Of a stretch of DNA of 64,000 bases, positions 55,902-64,000 are shown piece after piece. Each line of letters opens with the position of its first letter. Position 1 is the stretch's first letter. The notes under the pieces were generated by a model. That model had not been told where the DNA came from. It searched no databases and was given only the letters and a program-made list of their open reading frames with translations. The stretch is taken from positions 2,232,001-2,296,000 of the forward strand of contig NZ_CP034248.1 of NCBI RefSeq assembly GCF_003931855.1, in the 5' to 3' direction. The position numbers and the translations under genes are program-made. Source of the DNA: Paenibacillus lentus (GTDB taxonomy: Bacteria; Bacillota; Bacilli; Paenibacillales; Paenibacillaceae).

Positions 55902-57050
55902 TTGTTTTTTAAACTAAAAAAAATTGATTGGCTTATGGTAGCGATCCTGGCCATCTTCATGATTATGAGCACCTTGCTCGTCCACAGTGCAATTGCCCCT
56001 TATCTGCCTGATTTCAAAAACTATGATTTAAAGACCTTGATGTTCTATGGTCTTGGCTTCGCTTTGGTATTTGGCATGTCGATCGTCGATTATCGCACAT
56101 TGCTTCGTTATAGCTGGTATATTTACGGAACGGGCTGTTTACTGCTCGTTCTTGTCTTCTTATTTGCACCGGAAATTAACGGCGCCCGGAGCTGGTTTAA
56201 GCTTCCCGGGGGGCTGCTGTTTCAGCCAGCCGAGCTGGTAAAAATTATTTTGATTATGACCACCGCGTATTTACTGGGCAAGCGTGAGGGCCGGTTGTTA
56301 AGCTTTCATCGGGATATTATTCCTATTTCGGCTGTAACGCTGCTTCCTTTCATACTGGTGTTGATTCAGCCAGATTTGGGGAATGCCATTATTTACCTGG
56401 TGGTGCTCTGTGCCATGCTCTGGATCGGCAATACGAAATACAGCCATGTACTCATCGGTCTGACTCTACTCGTTACTTTTCTGATTGTGTTCGTCACCAT
56501 GTTCAACATTTACAATCAGCAGATTCATGATTATTTGGATGATAAGGGAAAGTTACACTGGTATCAACGGATTAATACGTTTATTAACCCGGACGAAGCA
56601 TCGAATGATGCCAAGCATCAGTCCAGTTACGCCCAAATTGCCATTGGCTCCGGCGGGCTTATAGGGGACGGATTTTTGCAGGGCGAGCTCAAGAATAAAC
56701 GGTTTATCCCTTATCCATATTCGGATTCGATTTTTGTCGTTGTTGGTGAAGAGTTTGGTTTCTTAGGATCATCCGTATTGCTGCTGCTGTACTTCTTGTT
56801 TTTATATAGGATGATCCAAATTGCACTTCGCTGCATAGACAAGCGGGGAGCGTTTATTATTATAGGGATTGCGGCCATGTTCCTGTTTCAAATCTTTGAG
56901 AACGTAGGCATGATGATCGGTCTGATGCCGATTACGGGTATTACGCTGCCGTTTATTAGCTATGGAGGGACGTCATTACTGCTCAACATGCTTTGCATAG
57001 GCCTGGTGTTCAGCATTAAGCTTCATCAGGAGAAATATGAAGTAGATTAG
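55902..57050 (+). CDS. rodA: SEDS-family glycosyltransferase RodA/FtsW
   Basis: 382 residues from TTG 55902, 6 bases after the minD stop. About ten membrane segments. Family motifs are EINGARSWFKLPGG, FQPAELVKI, LIQPDLGNAI, and GMMIGLMPITGITLPFISYGGTSLL. It polymerises lipid II with a partner penicillin-binding protein. Position after mreBCD-minCD argues for the elongation form RodA rather than FtsW or SpoVE. No strong ribosome binding site is seen, so expression may depend on coupling to minD. Confidence 0.9.
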   Translation: MFFKLKKIDWLMVAILAIFMIMSTLLVHSAIAPYLPDFKNYDLKTLMFYGLGFALVFGMSIVDYRTLLRYSWYIYGTGCLLLVLVFLFAPEINGARSWFKLPGGLLFQPAELVKIILIMTTAYLLGKREGRLLSFHRDIIPISAVTLLPFILVLIQPDLGNAIIYLVVLCAMLWIGNTKYSHVLIGLTLLVTFLIVFVTMFNIYNQQIHDYLDDKGKLHWYQRINTFINPDEASNDAKHQSSYAQIAIGSGGLIGDGFLQGELKNKRFIPYPYSDSIFVVVGEEFGFLGSSVLLLLYFLFLYRMIQIALRCIDKRGAFIIIGIAAMFLFQIFENVGMMIGLMPITGITLPFISYGGTSLLLNMLCIGLVFSIKLHQEKYEVD

Positions 57051-57076
57051 AACCAGCGCCGGTGGTGCTGGTTTTT
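57051..57076 (+). terminator. Terminator after rodA
   Basis: AACCAGC and GCTGGTT around GCCGGTGGT, then TTTTT. It ends the mre-min-rodA transcript. Confidence 0.88.
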
Positions 57077-57230
57077 TTGCGTCGGAATCAGGGTTGCAGT
57101 GTCGCTAAGGCTTGTTCATAATCCGCTGCTGCCACTCATAAACTAAGTACAACATGTTTACGGGCATATCTATTGGGTGTATTCGCACTTGGGGTGAGAG
57201 GCCTGATGTTATCGGAGGGGAATGAGAGTG

Positions 57231-58112
57231 ATGGACGTGAAGTCGAATGTGAAGCGGCGGCGGGAGGAGCGGATCAAGCAATTGGTTTCGGGTGAAGGTG
57301 TCTCGGCCGCGGCGTCTCTCCTTGCTAAACGGAATAGTAACGAAGCAGTTGATCTGAAACATATTATTGGCGAGCAGCCTGGAGATGAGAGGGAGCAGGA
57401 TCCTGAATGGATGTGGAAGCATGGACAAGGGCGGTGGAAGGATTCGGATCTTTTCGGGAACGTGCCGCCTCTGCCGCCGAATGAAGGGAATCGCTCTTCT
57501 TTTTGGAGCATGTTATTTATTCGTCTAAGCCTCAGCATGCTGCTATTTGCGGGACTATGGGCGATCTATCGGTATGAACCTCCTTGGTCGGGAGAGATTC
57601 GTCTATTCGTGGCTCATTCCTTAACCCATGAAATGGATTTTGGAGCGGCAGAGGCGTGGTATAAGCGTAATTTTGGAGGTGCTCCGACCTTTATTCCGAT
57701 ATTTAGGCAAACTGAAGAACACGGGATTAAAGTCAGTCATTCGGGCAGCTTCACAGTTCCACTGGAAGGAAAGATCGCTGATGCTTTCGCGATCAGCTTA
57801 AAAGGGATTAATATACTACCCTTAGGTGATTCGCCTGCAGACTTACAGGTTAAAAGCGTAGAAACGGGCAGGGTGCTTAATGTCAGTAATGATGCCTTTA
57901 CAGGGCAGACGATCACTATTCAGCATGCGAGTGGGTATGTGTCTATTTATGGTCATCTGCAGCAAGCTTTTGTAGAAAAAGGAGATTGGGTGGAGTCTGG
58001 GGATTTAGTCGGGAGGCTCGAGGCGTTATCTGAGCAGGAGCCTGTCCTTTATTTTGCTTTAAAAAAAGATGATCGCTATATTGATCCTGCGGATGTGATT
58101 CCATTTGATTAG
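57231..58112 (+). CDS. spoIVFA: Stage IV sporulation protein FA (SpoIVFA)
   Basis: 293 residues from ATG 57231, with GAGGGG upstream. A long basic cytoplasmic N-terminus (1-95) precedes one membrane segment (SMLFIRLSLSMLLFAGLWAIY). A C-terminal LytM/M23-like domain follows (TIQHASGYVSIYGHLQQAFVEKGDWVESGDLVG). The first metal ligands of true M23 peptidases are not evident, so it is probably non-catalytic. In Bacillus it holds and inhibits the SpoIVFB protease at the forespore membrane until engulfment is complete. SpoIVFB follows at once. Confidence 0.9.
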   Translation: MDVKSNVKRRREERIKQLVSGEGVSAAASLLAKRNSNEAVDLKHIIGEQPGDEREQDPEWMWKHGQGRWKDSDLFGNVPPLPPNEGNRSSFWSMLFIRLSLSMLLFAGLWAIYRYEPPWSGEIRLFVAHSLTHEMDFGAAEAWYKRNFGGAPTFIPIFRQTEEHGIKVSHSGSFTVPLEGKIADAFAISLKGINILPLGDSPADLQVKSVETGRVLNVSNDAFTGQTITIQHASGYVSIYGHLQQAFVEKGDWVESGDLVGRLEALSEQEPVLYFALKKDDRYIDPADVIPFD

Positions 58113-58125
58113 ATGGAGCGGCATT

Positions 58126-58962
58126 ATGATATCATTTCATCCGTTATTCGTAATCATCATGCTAGCTTCCGTTATTACTGGCCACTTTGTGGAGTTAATT
58201 ACACTGTTCGCGATTGTATTTATTCATGAATGGGGGCATGTTGCCGCAGCAAGGTGGTTTGGCGTTAATGTCATTTCTGTACAGATGCTGCCTTTCGGTG
58301 GCGTGGCAGTCATGGAAGACACGACTTTTTTGAACGCAGGTCGTGAAATAATCATCGCCGTTGCCGGGCCTTTGCAAAATGGGCTGCTGATCGGACTGGC
58401 CTGGCTGCTTCATGTTTTTGGTTTGTGGGACGGGCCCTTCTATGAGTATTTCGTGCAGGGCAATATTTTGATTGCTTTGTTCAATTTGCTTCCCGTGCTG
58501 CCGCTGGACGGGGGGAAAATTGCTCATTCCCTGTTTAGTATTATTTTTCCGTATCATTCGTCATTGGTCTGGTCGCTGCGAATCAGTATATTATTTAGTT
58601 TGTTCGTTATTGGATATGCGTTGTTCCCTCTATTGCTGCAAAATGGGGTGTTACAGTTAAACTTGCTGCTAATCGGATCGTTTCTGCTCTATTCCAACTA
58701 TGTGGATTACCGCAATATTCCTTATCGATTTATGCGCTTTCTGATGAACAGGGATCGTTCGTTCTCCCACCATCTGTTACACGGCAGTCTGGCTCAGCCG
58801 ATTATAGCGGACAAAGTGCAACCTTTAGAGCATATTTTGCGTTTATTTAAAAGGGACAAATATCATTTTATTTATGTGATGAATCGACAAGGAAAGATAA
58901 TTGCCGTCCTGCCGGAGCAGAAGGTAATTTATACCTTTATGAAAGGTGGACCTGCGGCATAG
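58126..58962 (+). CDS. spoIVFB: Intramembrane metalloprotease SpoIVFB (site-2 protease)
   Basis: 278 residues from ATG 58126, 8 bases after ATGGAG. It has several membrane segments. The zinc motif HEWGH lies in AIVFIHEWGHVAAARWF and the second ligand region is NLLPVLPLDGGK. A C-terminal single CBS-like domain (DKVQPLEHILRLFKRDKYHFIYVM) may sense ATP. In Bacillus it cleaves pro-SigK to activate late mother-cell transcription. Confidence 0.94.
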   Translation: MISFHPLFVIIMLASVITGHFVELITLFAIVFIHEWGHVAAARWFGVNVISVQMLPFGGVAVMEDTTFLNAGREIIIAVAGPLQNGLLIGLAWLLHVFGLWDGPFYEYFVQGNILIALFNLLPVLPLDGGKIAHSLFSIIFPYHSSLVWSLRISILFSLFVIGYALFPLLLQNGVLQLNLLLIGSFLLYSNYVDYRNIPYRFMRFLMNRDRSFSHHLLHGSLAQPIIADKVQPLEHILRLFKRDKYHFIYVMNRQGKIIAVLPEQKVIYTFMKGGPAA

Positions 58963-59024
58963 TAATCCGCCGTGGTATAATCAAAAAATATAATTGTGGT
59001 ACAACGCAGACAGAGGGTGAAATC

Positions 59025-60218
59025 ATGAAACGGATGATTGTTCACTGCAAATCCAGCTCTACCGAGATGGCCCTGCAAGAGGACGGCAAATTGGTGGAAT
59101 ATGCTACCGAACGCAGCCAGGCGAGAGGGCTTGTCGGCAGTTTTTTTAAAGGGCGCGTAGTTAATGTATTGCCCGGCATGCAAGCTGCATTTGTAGATAT
59201 CGGACAGAAGAAAAATGCATTTCTATATATTGATGATGTGCTCCATCCGCATTTGGAAAGACAACCGAAGGTAAAACCGCTTATATCCGAGCTGCTTCAG
59301 CCCGGCCAGGATATAATCGTACAGGTGGTGAAGGATGCCATTGGCAATAAAGGGCCAAGAGTAACGACGCATTATTCTCTCCCAGGCCGCTGGCTCGTAT
59401 ATATGCCGTCAGCCGCCTATGTGGCGGTTTCCAAGAAGATTGTGGATGAAGAGAAAAGGCAGCGCCTAAAAGGAATCGGCAAGCAGCTGCGGCAGGACGA
59501 GGAGGGACTTATTCTCCGCACGGTAGCCGAGCTTGAGGAGCTAGAGGCGATTGAACTTGACTTGTCGCTGCTGCGGAAGCAATGGGCTACTATTTTAGAG
59601 AAGAGCAAGAAGAGTATTGCCCCGGCTCTGCTGCACCAGGATCTGAGCATGGTTCAAAGATTGATGAGGGATGTCTACAGTCCGGAGACGGATGAGATTA
59701 TTATGGATTGCGCTCAACGGGTCAAGGAAGTCGCTTCGTTTCTGGAAATGATGCTTCCCGGAAATCCGCAGCCTATCAAAATTTACGACAAGAATATTCC
59801 CTTATTTGAATTCTACGGCGTGCAAAACCAGTTGGAAAAGGATTTTCAGCGGAAGGTGTGGCTGCCGGGCGGGGGTTATTTAGTCTGGGATCAGACAGAG
59901 GCGCTTACGGTTATTGATGTGAACACCGGAAAATACGTCGGGGGAAGCTCGTTGGAGGAGACAGTGTTCCAAACCAATTTGGAGGCGGCGGCGGAAATGG
60001 CCAGGTTGATTCGTCTCCGAGACACCGGGGGTATCATCATCGTTGATTTCATCGACATGGATCGAGACGAGCATCGCGATGCTGTGCTGAACAAGCTTCA
60101 CAGCTGTATGCAAAAGGATCGGACTCAGCATCATATTCTTGGCTGGACGAGGCTTGGATTGCTCGAAATGACGCGGAAGCGAATTCGGGAAGAAACGGCA
60201 GCTTCCAGCGCGGATTAA
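59025..60218 (+). CDS. rng: Ribonuclease E/G family protein, short form
   Basis: 397 residues. The N-terminal S1-like RNA-binding part has FKGRVVNVLPGMQAAFVDIGQKKNAFLYIDDV. The DNase I-like catalytic core has TVIDVNTGKYVGG and GGIIIVDFIDMD, whose two Asp residues bind the catalytic metal. It ends 15 residues after LGLLEMTRKR, so the CPxC zinc-link and small C-terminal domain of standard RNase G are missing. It probably still cuts single-stranded RNA. Bacillus subtilis lacks this gene; here it stands between spoIVFB and rplU. Confidence 0.9.
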   Translation: MKRMIVHCKSSSTEMALQEDGKLVEYATERSQARGLVGSFFKGRVVNVLPGMQAAFVDIGQKKNAFLYIDDVLHPHLERQPKVKPLISELLQPGQDIIVQVVKDAIGNKGPRVTTHYSLPGRWLVYMPSAAYVAVSKKIVDEEKRQRLKGIGKQLRQDEEGLILRTVAELEELEAIELDLSLLRKQWATILEKSKKSIAPALLHQDLSMVQRLMRDVYSPETDEIIMDCAQRVKEVASFLEMMLPGNPQPIKIYDKNIPLFEFYGVQNQLEKDFQRKVWLPGGGYLVWDQTEALTVIDVNTGKYVGGSSLEETVFQTNLEAAAEMARLIRLRDTGGIIIVDFIDMDRDEHRDAVLNKLHSCMQKDRTQHHILGWTRLGLLEMTRKRIREETAASSAD

Positions 60219-60233
60219 ATTTAACGAAAACAA

Positions 60234-60262
60234 TTGATTTTAGCTATACCCCGTGATATTAT
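60234..60262 (+). promoter_or_regulatory. Promoter of the rplU operon
   Basis: TTGATT (60234-60239), a 17-base spacer, and TATTAT (60257-60262), giving a leader of about 120 bases. Confidence 0.6.
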
Positions 60263-60274
60263 ATTAAGGTATGT

Positions 60275-60388
60275 GTCATAAGTTAGCTTGTGCACATGCT
60301 GTAACCGCTCCGATCAGGTCAGCAAGATCGTCGCATTTCGCGGCGCACCTGAATTAGGCGAGTCTGAGACATGAGGAGGTGCAAGCAA
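60275..60388 (+). ncRNA. L21 leader (ribosomal protein autoregulatory RNA)
   Basis: The leader of rplU-prp-rpmA has clear pairing: CAGGT (near 60316) with ACCTG (near 60350), and a second small stem around CGTCGCATTTCGCGGCG. Firmicute rplU operons carry a known structured L21 leader thought to bind L21. Assignment is by position and pairing, not by model match. Confidence 0.6.
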
Positions 60389-60700
60389 ATGTACGCAATT
60401 ATCGAAACTGGCGGTAAACAATACCGTGTTCAAGAGGGCGATGTGCTTTACATCGAGAAATTGAACGCAGAGGACGGCACAAGCGTGACGTTCGACCGTG
60501 TATTGGCCGTATCCAAAGGCGAAGGTTTGGTAGCGGGAACTCCTGTAGTAGCCGGTGCTAGTGTGACAGCGAAAGTTGAAAAACATGGCAAAGGCCGCAA
60601 GGTTGTCGTTTACAAATACAAACCGAAGAAGAACTACCACAAGAAACAAGGTCATCGTCAACCATACACGAAAGTGACCATCGAGAAAATCCAAGCGTAA
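60389..60700 (+). CDS. rplU: 50S ribosomal protein L21
   Basis: 103 residues from ATG 60389, 6 bases after GAGGAGGTG. It begins [18 protein letters not shown] and ends with [24 protein letters not shown], both typical. An in-frame ATG at 60371 precedes the ribosome binding site and is not used. Confidence 0.98.
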   Translation: MYAIIETGGKQYRVQEGDVLYIEKLNAEDGTSVTFDRVLAVSKGEGLVAGTPVVAGASVTAKVEKHGKGRKVVVYKYKPKKNYHKKQGHRQPYTKVTIEKIQA

Positions 60701-60714
60701 GAAGGTGACGTAAC

Positions 60715-61047
60715 TTGATTAGCGTCTCCATATTGCGTCGCAAGGATAACGACATACATGGTTTTAAAGTGGAAGGTCATGCTCATTATGCCGAACCAGG
60801 TCAAGACATTGTGTGCGCCGGGGTATCCGCCGTTACCGTTGGGACGGTGAATTCCATCGAATCGCTGACGGGAATCGTTATGGATTCCAAGATGAAGAAC
60901 GGGTTCTTGAACGCGAATCTTCCTCATGTCGAGCAACCGAAAGCTCTCGAGCAGGCACAGCTACTTCTCGCTTCTATGGTCGTTATGCTGCAAAGTATCG
61001 AATTGTCATACGGTGAGTATATTCAGATACAAGATGTCATTATTTAA
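60715..61047 (+). CDS. prp: Ribosomal-processing cysteine protease Prp
   Basis: 110 residues from TTG 60715. Catalytic His22 ([11 protein letters not shown]) and Cys34 ([10 protein letters not shown]) match the Prp family. Prp removes the N-terminal extension of L27 in Firmicutes. The L27 encoded next (rpmA) carries exactly such an extension, so enzyme and substrate are adjacent. Formerly called YsxB. Confidence 0.95.
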   Translation: MISVSILRRKDNDIHGFKVEGHAHYAEPGQDIVCAGVSAVTVGTVNSIESLTGIVMDSKMKNGFLNANLPHVEQPKALEQAQLLLASMVVMLQSIELSYGEYIQIQDVII

Positions 61048-61065
61048 AGAAGGAGGTAGACTATA

Positions 61066-61377
61066 ATGTTGAAATTGGATCTCCAGTTATTCGCATCCAA
61101 GAAGGGTGTAGGTTCCACAAAGAACGGTCGTGACAGTATTGCTAAACGCCTAGGCGTAAAACGTGCTGACGGCCAAACTGTAACAGGCGGAAGCATTCTT
61201 GTTCGCCAACGCGGAACGAAGATTCATCCGGGAACCAACGTAGGAATCGGTAAAGACGATACGCTGTTTGCAAAAGTGGATGGCGTTGTTAAATTCGAAC
61301 GTTGGGGACGCGATCGCAAGAAAGTGAGCGTCTACCCTGTGGAAGTTGCTCCTGTAGCGGCTGCAGTCGAAGCTTAA
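61066..61377 (+). CDS. rpmA: 50S ribosomal protein L27 with cleavable N-terminus
   Basis: 103 residues. The N-terminus [21 protein letters not shown] carries the Firmicute extension that Prp cuts between Ala10 and Ser11. The mature core has the conserved [17 protein letters not shown] and [25 protein letters not shown] stands before the ATG. A terminator follows. Confidence 0.98.
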   Translation: MLKLDLQLFASKKGVGSTKNGRDSIAKRLGVKRADGQTVTGGSILVRQRGTKIHPGTNVGIGKDDTLFAKVDGVVKFERWGRDRKKVSVYPVEVAPVAAAVEA

Positions 61378-61407
61378 GAGCTTCATCTGCCATAGCTTGG
61401 CTTATGA

Positions 61408-61438
61408 GCCCTCGGCACTCGTGCCGGGGGCTTTTTTA
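61408..61438 (+). terminator. Terminator after rpmA
   Basis: AGCCCTCGGCAC, loop TCG, TGCCGGGGGCT, then TTTTTT. Confidence 0.92.
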
Positions 61439-61548
61439 TTCAAATATACATCATTTAATTCCTTGCTGGGACAAGGATTGTGATATACTGGTTAAAGATG
61501 TTAAAAAAATAGGTCTTGTTATCCAAATGAAGAGGAACGGGGAAATTC

Positions 61549-62313
61549 ATGAAACATCGGTTCGCAGTGCCGGTTATTGCCGGGACACTTACGCTTGCTC
61601 TGTTGGTAATATTGTACTTCGTTGATTCGACAGTATGGTATGTTGTGTTGTGCGTATGTTTGCTAGCGGTGTTATGGGGTTATGTTAAGTACTTGAAGGA
61701 ACAGGCGGCGATTGAGCGTAAGCAGCTGCTGGAGTCGGTTCAACGCACCGCGGCCGCTACGCTGGGGCATCATCGGCATGATTGGATGAACGACCTGCAA
61801 ATATTGTATGGATACATACAACTGGGCAAGGTTGATAAACTGGCCTGCTGTGTGGAAAGAATAAAGGAAAGGATGGCTGTGGAGAGTAAAATATCCCGCT
61901 TAGGCATCCCTTCATTGGTTTTTTATTTGCAATCGTTTCGAGAAGTGAATAGTTCAGTTCAACTCACGATAAATATTGAGGACGATTTAGAACTTGGAAA
62001 GCTGCTTACTGCTGAAGATGCCGAAGAATTGACTGAGGCGATTATTGCGACGATACGTGCTTTCCAGTTTGCGGGCCGCTCCTCCTGGGGAGAGATGCTG
62101 CAGCTTAACATGTCGATATGCCTTGAACATAACGAGGTGCTGATCAGCTTTGAACAGGAAGGAAGTTCGGGAAATACGGAAACCCTCTTGAAGCGTCTGG
62201 ATGAGGTTGTATCAGGCAAACGGGTCCGAGCCGAGCACCATGATTCTACATTAGCTTCTGTTCGATTGCGAATGCTGTGCGGAAATTTAAAAGAGGTGAA
62301 CGCATGTTTATAG
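61549..62313 (+). CDS. spo0B: Sporulation phosphotransferase Spo0B, membrane-anchored form
   Basis: 254 residues. Two hydrophobic segments at the N-terminus (about 7-26 and 29-46) precede the helical dimerisation domain with the phosphorylatable His77 in [22 protein letters not shown] degenerate histidine-kinase-like C-terminal domain follows, without an obvious ATP-binding N or G box. Spo0B relays phosphate from Spo0F to Spo0A. The Bacillus protein is soluble and shorter, so the membrane anchor is a notable difference. Position before obg is conserved. The end overlaps obg by 10 bases. Confidence 0.88.
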   Translation: MKHRFAVPVIAGTLTLALLVILYFVDSTVWYVVLCVCLLAVLWGYVKYLKEQAAIERKQLLESVQRTAAATLGHHRHDWMNDLQILYGYIQLGKVDKLACCVERIKERMAVESKISRLGIPSLVFYLQSFREVNSSVQLTINIEDDLELGKLLTAEDAEELTEAIIATIRAFQFAGRSSWGEMLQLNMSICLEHNEVLISFEQEGSSGNTETLLKRLDEVVSGKRVRAEHHDSTLASVRLRMLCGNLKEVNACL

Positions 62314-63614
62314 ATAAAGCGAAAGTATATGTAAAGGGCGGCGACGGCGGCGACGGTATCGTTGCTTTTCGCCGGGAGAAATATGTCCCGGAAGGCGGAC
62401 CAGCGGGTGGGGACGGCGGTAAGGGCGGCGACGTGATATTCCGCGTGGACGAGGGTCTTCGCACGCTGATGGATTTCCGCTATCAACGCCATTTTAAGGC
62501 AGACCGGGGCGTCAAAGGGCGGAATAAAAGCCAGCATGGCGCGAACGCTGAGAACATGATTGTCAGAATTCCTCCTGGCACGGTCATTATCGATGACGAC
62601 ACCCAAGAAGTACTCGCAGATTTGACTAGGCACGGTCAGCAGATTGTTGTCGCAAGAGGCGGCCGTGGTGGTCGGGGGAACACTCGCTTCGCGACGCCAA
62701 GCAATCCGGCCCCGGAGCTGGCGGAGCATGGTGAAGAAGGTCAGGAACGCTGGATCGTACTGGAACTGAAGGTTATGGCCGATGTGGGGCTCGTGGGCTT
62801 TCCAAGCGTAGGCAAATCTACTCTGCTATCGGTTGTATCCGCAGCTCAGCCTAAAATCGGTGCGTATCATTTCACAACGATAACACCGAACCTCGGTGTA
62901 GTGGACGTCGACGAAGGGCGCAGCTTTGTGATGGCTGACCTGCCGGGGCTAATCGAAGGTGCACATGAAGGTGTTGGACTGGGGCATGAATTTCTTCGTC
63001 ACGTTGAGCGAACGCGCATTATTATTCATGTAGTCGATATGGCGGGGTCTGAGGGCCGCGATCCGTTTGACGACTGGTTGAAAATCAACGAAGAGCTCAA
63101 GCTGTATAATGCTGACTTGGAGAAACGTCCACAAATCGTAGCTGCGAATAAAATGGATATGCCGGAGGCGGAGGAGCATTTGGAAAAATTCCGCGAACAG
63201 GTGGGCAAGATTCGTCCTGATCTGGAGATCATGCCGATTTCTTCGTTGACTCGGCAGGGGGTTAAGGAATTGCTCTATAGAACTGCCGACTTGTTGGATC
63301 AGATACCAGAGGAACCGGCATTGGAAGAAATTACAGACTTGAACGAGCGTAAAGTGTACAAGCTGGTTAAAGAAGAGGAGCAAGGCTTTATTATTCGCCG
63401 CGAAAACGAGGGTTTTGTAATCGAGAGCGAGAAGATCGAAAGAATGATGAAGCGGATGCAATTGAATACGCATGACGCGATTCTCAAGCTCGCGCGTACG
63501 CTTCGCCACATGGGCGTAGATGATGAATTGCGTAAACGCGGTGCAAAGGACGGAACGATTGTTAGAATCGGGGATTTTGAATTCGAATTTGTGGAGGGAA
63601 GCAGCTACTATTAA
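62304..63614 (+). CDS. obg: Obg/CgtA GTPase
   Basis: 436 residues from ATG 62304, with GAGGTG upstream inside spo0B. The glycine-rich Obg fold (1-158: [31 protein letters not shown]) leads to the GTPase with P-loop [10 protein letters not shown]3 DLPGLIEGA and G4 NKMDMP. A C-terminal OCT domain follows (about 355-430). It acts in 50S assembly and stress signalling, and in Bacillus is needed for Spo0A activation, in keeping with coupling to spo0B. Confidence 0.98.
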   Translation: MFIDKAKVYVKGGDGGDGIVAFRREKYVPEGGPAGGDGGKGGDVIFRVDEGLRTLMDFRYQRHFKADRGVKGRNKSQHGANAENMIVRIPPGTVIIDDDTQEVLADLTRHGQQIVVARGGRGGRGNTRFATPSNPAPELAEHGEEGQERWIVLELKVMADVGLVGFPSVGKSTLLSVVSAAQPKIGAYHFTTITPNLGVVDVDEGRSFVMADLPGLIEGAHEGVGLGHEFLRHVERTRIIIHVVDMAGSEGRDPFDDWLKINEELKLYNADLEKRPQIVAANKMDMPEAEEHLEKFREQVGKIRPDLEIMPISSLTRQGVKELLYRTADLLDQIPEEPALEEITDLNERKVYKLVKEEEQGFIIRRENEGFVIESEKIERMMKRMQLNTHDAILKLARTLRHMGVDDELRKRGAKDGTIVRIGDFEFEFVEGSSYY

Positions 63615-63626
63615 TGCTTTCATGGG

Positions 63627-63654
63627 AAGGGCACCTACTGGGTGCTCTTTTTTT
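63627..63654 (+). terminator. Terminator after obg
   Basis: AGGGCACC, loop TACT, GGGTGCTC, then TTTTTTT. Confidence 0.92.
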
Positions 63655-63706
63655 AGAGAGAAAAAGTATAGATATAGAATCCATGAAAATCTGTGCTGAA
63701 AATAGG

Positions 63707-63735
63707 TTGCTTCCGGACATTCTTTCCGTTATAAT
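63707..63735 (+). promoter_or_regulatory. Promoter of pheB
   Basis: TTGCTT (63707-63712), a 17-base spacer, and TATAAT (63730-63735), 42 bases before the GTG start. Confidence 0.7.
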
Positions 63736-63777
63736 GTCCACTATACGAAAACAACAGTCTTTAAGGGGAGGACGTTT

Positions 63778-64000
63778 GTGAAGGAACGTTACTACTTGGT
63801 CCGTGAGGATATTTTACCGGAAGCGGTGATCAAGACGCTTCAAGTGAAGCAGCTGTTAGCTGCTGGGGACGTCAAAACCGTGCACGAAGCGACGCTGCAG
63901 GTCGGGCTTAGCCGCAGTGCTTTTTATAAGTACAAGGACGGCATTCATCCATTGAATCAAATGGAACGGGAAGAAATCGTCACGATATCATTCGATTTGG
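63778..64000 (+). CDS. pheB: PheB-like ACT-domain protein, N-terminal part
   Basis: 74 residues visible, cut by the window end. It starts at GTG 63778 with GGGGAGGA upstream. The N-terminus MKERYYLVREDILPEAVIKTLQVKQLL, a helix-turn-helix-like VGLSRSAFYKYKDGIHPL and the following EEIVTISFDL match the ACT-domain protein PheB, which sits between obg and pheA in Bacillus. Presumed regulatory role in phenylalanine synthesis. The ACT domain itself lies beyond the window. Confidence 0.88.
   Translation, partial: MKERYYLVREDILPEAVIKTLQVKQLLAAGDVKTVHEATLQVGLSRSAFYKYKDGIHPLNQMEREEIVTISFDL

Overview
The window looks like the chromosome of a spore-forming Firmicute of the Paenibacillus type. The reasons are the gene order (tig-clpP-clpX-lonB-lon-engB, the haem operon, spoVID-valS-folC, spoIIB-maf-radC-mreBCD-minCD, spoIVFA/FB-rplU-prp-rpmA-spo0B-obg-pheB), strong AGGAGG-type ribosome binding sites, T-box and TPP riboswitches, and secreted cellulases carrying CBM3 modules. 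No lookup was possible, so the genus is an inference.

Layout. 1-2.4 kb: the tail of a PadR-type regulator and its HAAS-domain partner, the latter split by an intact IS1182-family element. 2.4-4.8 kb: minus-strand glutathione peroxidase and thioredoxin-fold genes, a small membrane protein, and tRNA-Arg(TCT) followed by tandem duplications of its 3' end and terminator. 4.9-10.8 kb: a YsoA-like protein, trigger factor, ClpP, ClpX and IspG. 10.8-14.6 kb: an accessory patch with a degenerate 19/38-bp repeat array, a second IS1182-family copy in the opposite orientation, and an IS3-family element with a canonical -1 frameshift site. 14.6-21.2 kb: LonB, Lon, EngB, an unassigned protein and SpeD. 21.3-30 kb: haem and sirohaem synthesis (hemA, a precorrin-2 dehydrogenase-like gene, hemC, a cobA-hemD fusion, hemB, hemL) and a pseudouridine synthase. 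30-31.4 kb: spoVID. 31.8-38.7 kb: three secreted glycoside hydrolases (GH6, GH10, GH9), each ending in a related CBM3. 38.7-44.7 kb: T-box-controlled valS, then folC and murC. 44.8-48.9 kb: a minus-strand TPP-riboswitch-controlled ykoFEDC-type ECF transporter operon. 49-64 kb: the spoIIB to pheB block for cell shape, division-site selection, sporulation signalling and ribosome assembly.

Most of the window is conserved vertical backbone. The parts that look acquired or rearranged are the three IS copies, the cellulase block between spoVID and valS, the ykoFEDC operon between murC and spoIIB, and the repeat structures at 4.36-4.69, 11.0-11.16 and 26.38-26.55 kb. The cellulases form a complementary set: an exo-acting GH6, a GH10 xylanase and a GH9 endoglucanase, all with signal peptides and the same class of cellulose-binding module.

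I found no CRISPR array, prophage, toxin-antitoxin pair or clear new defence locus. The best candidates for something undescribed are the non-coding repeat and hairpin structures and a gene whose only well-placed start codon is ATC.
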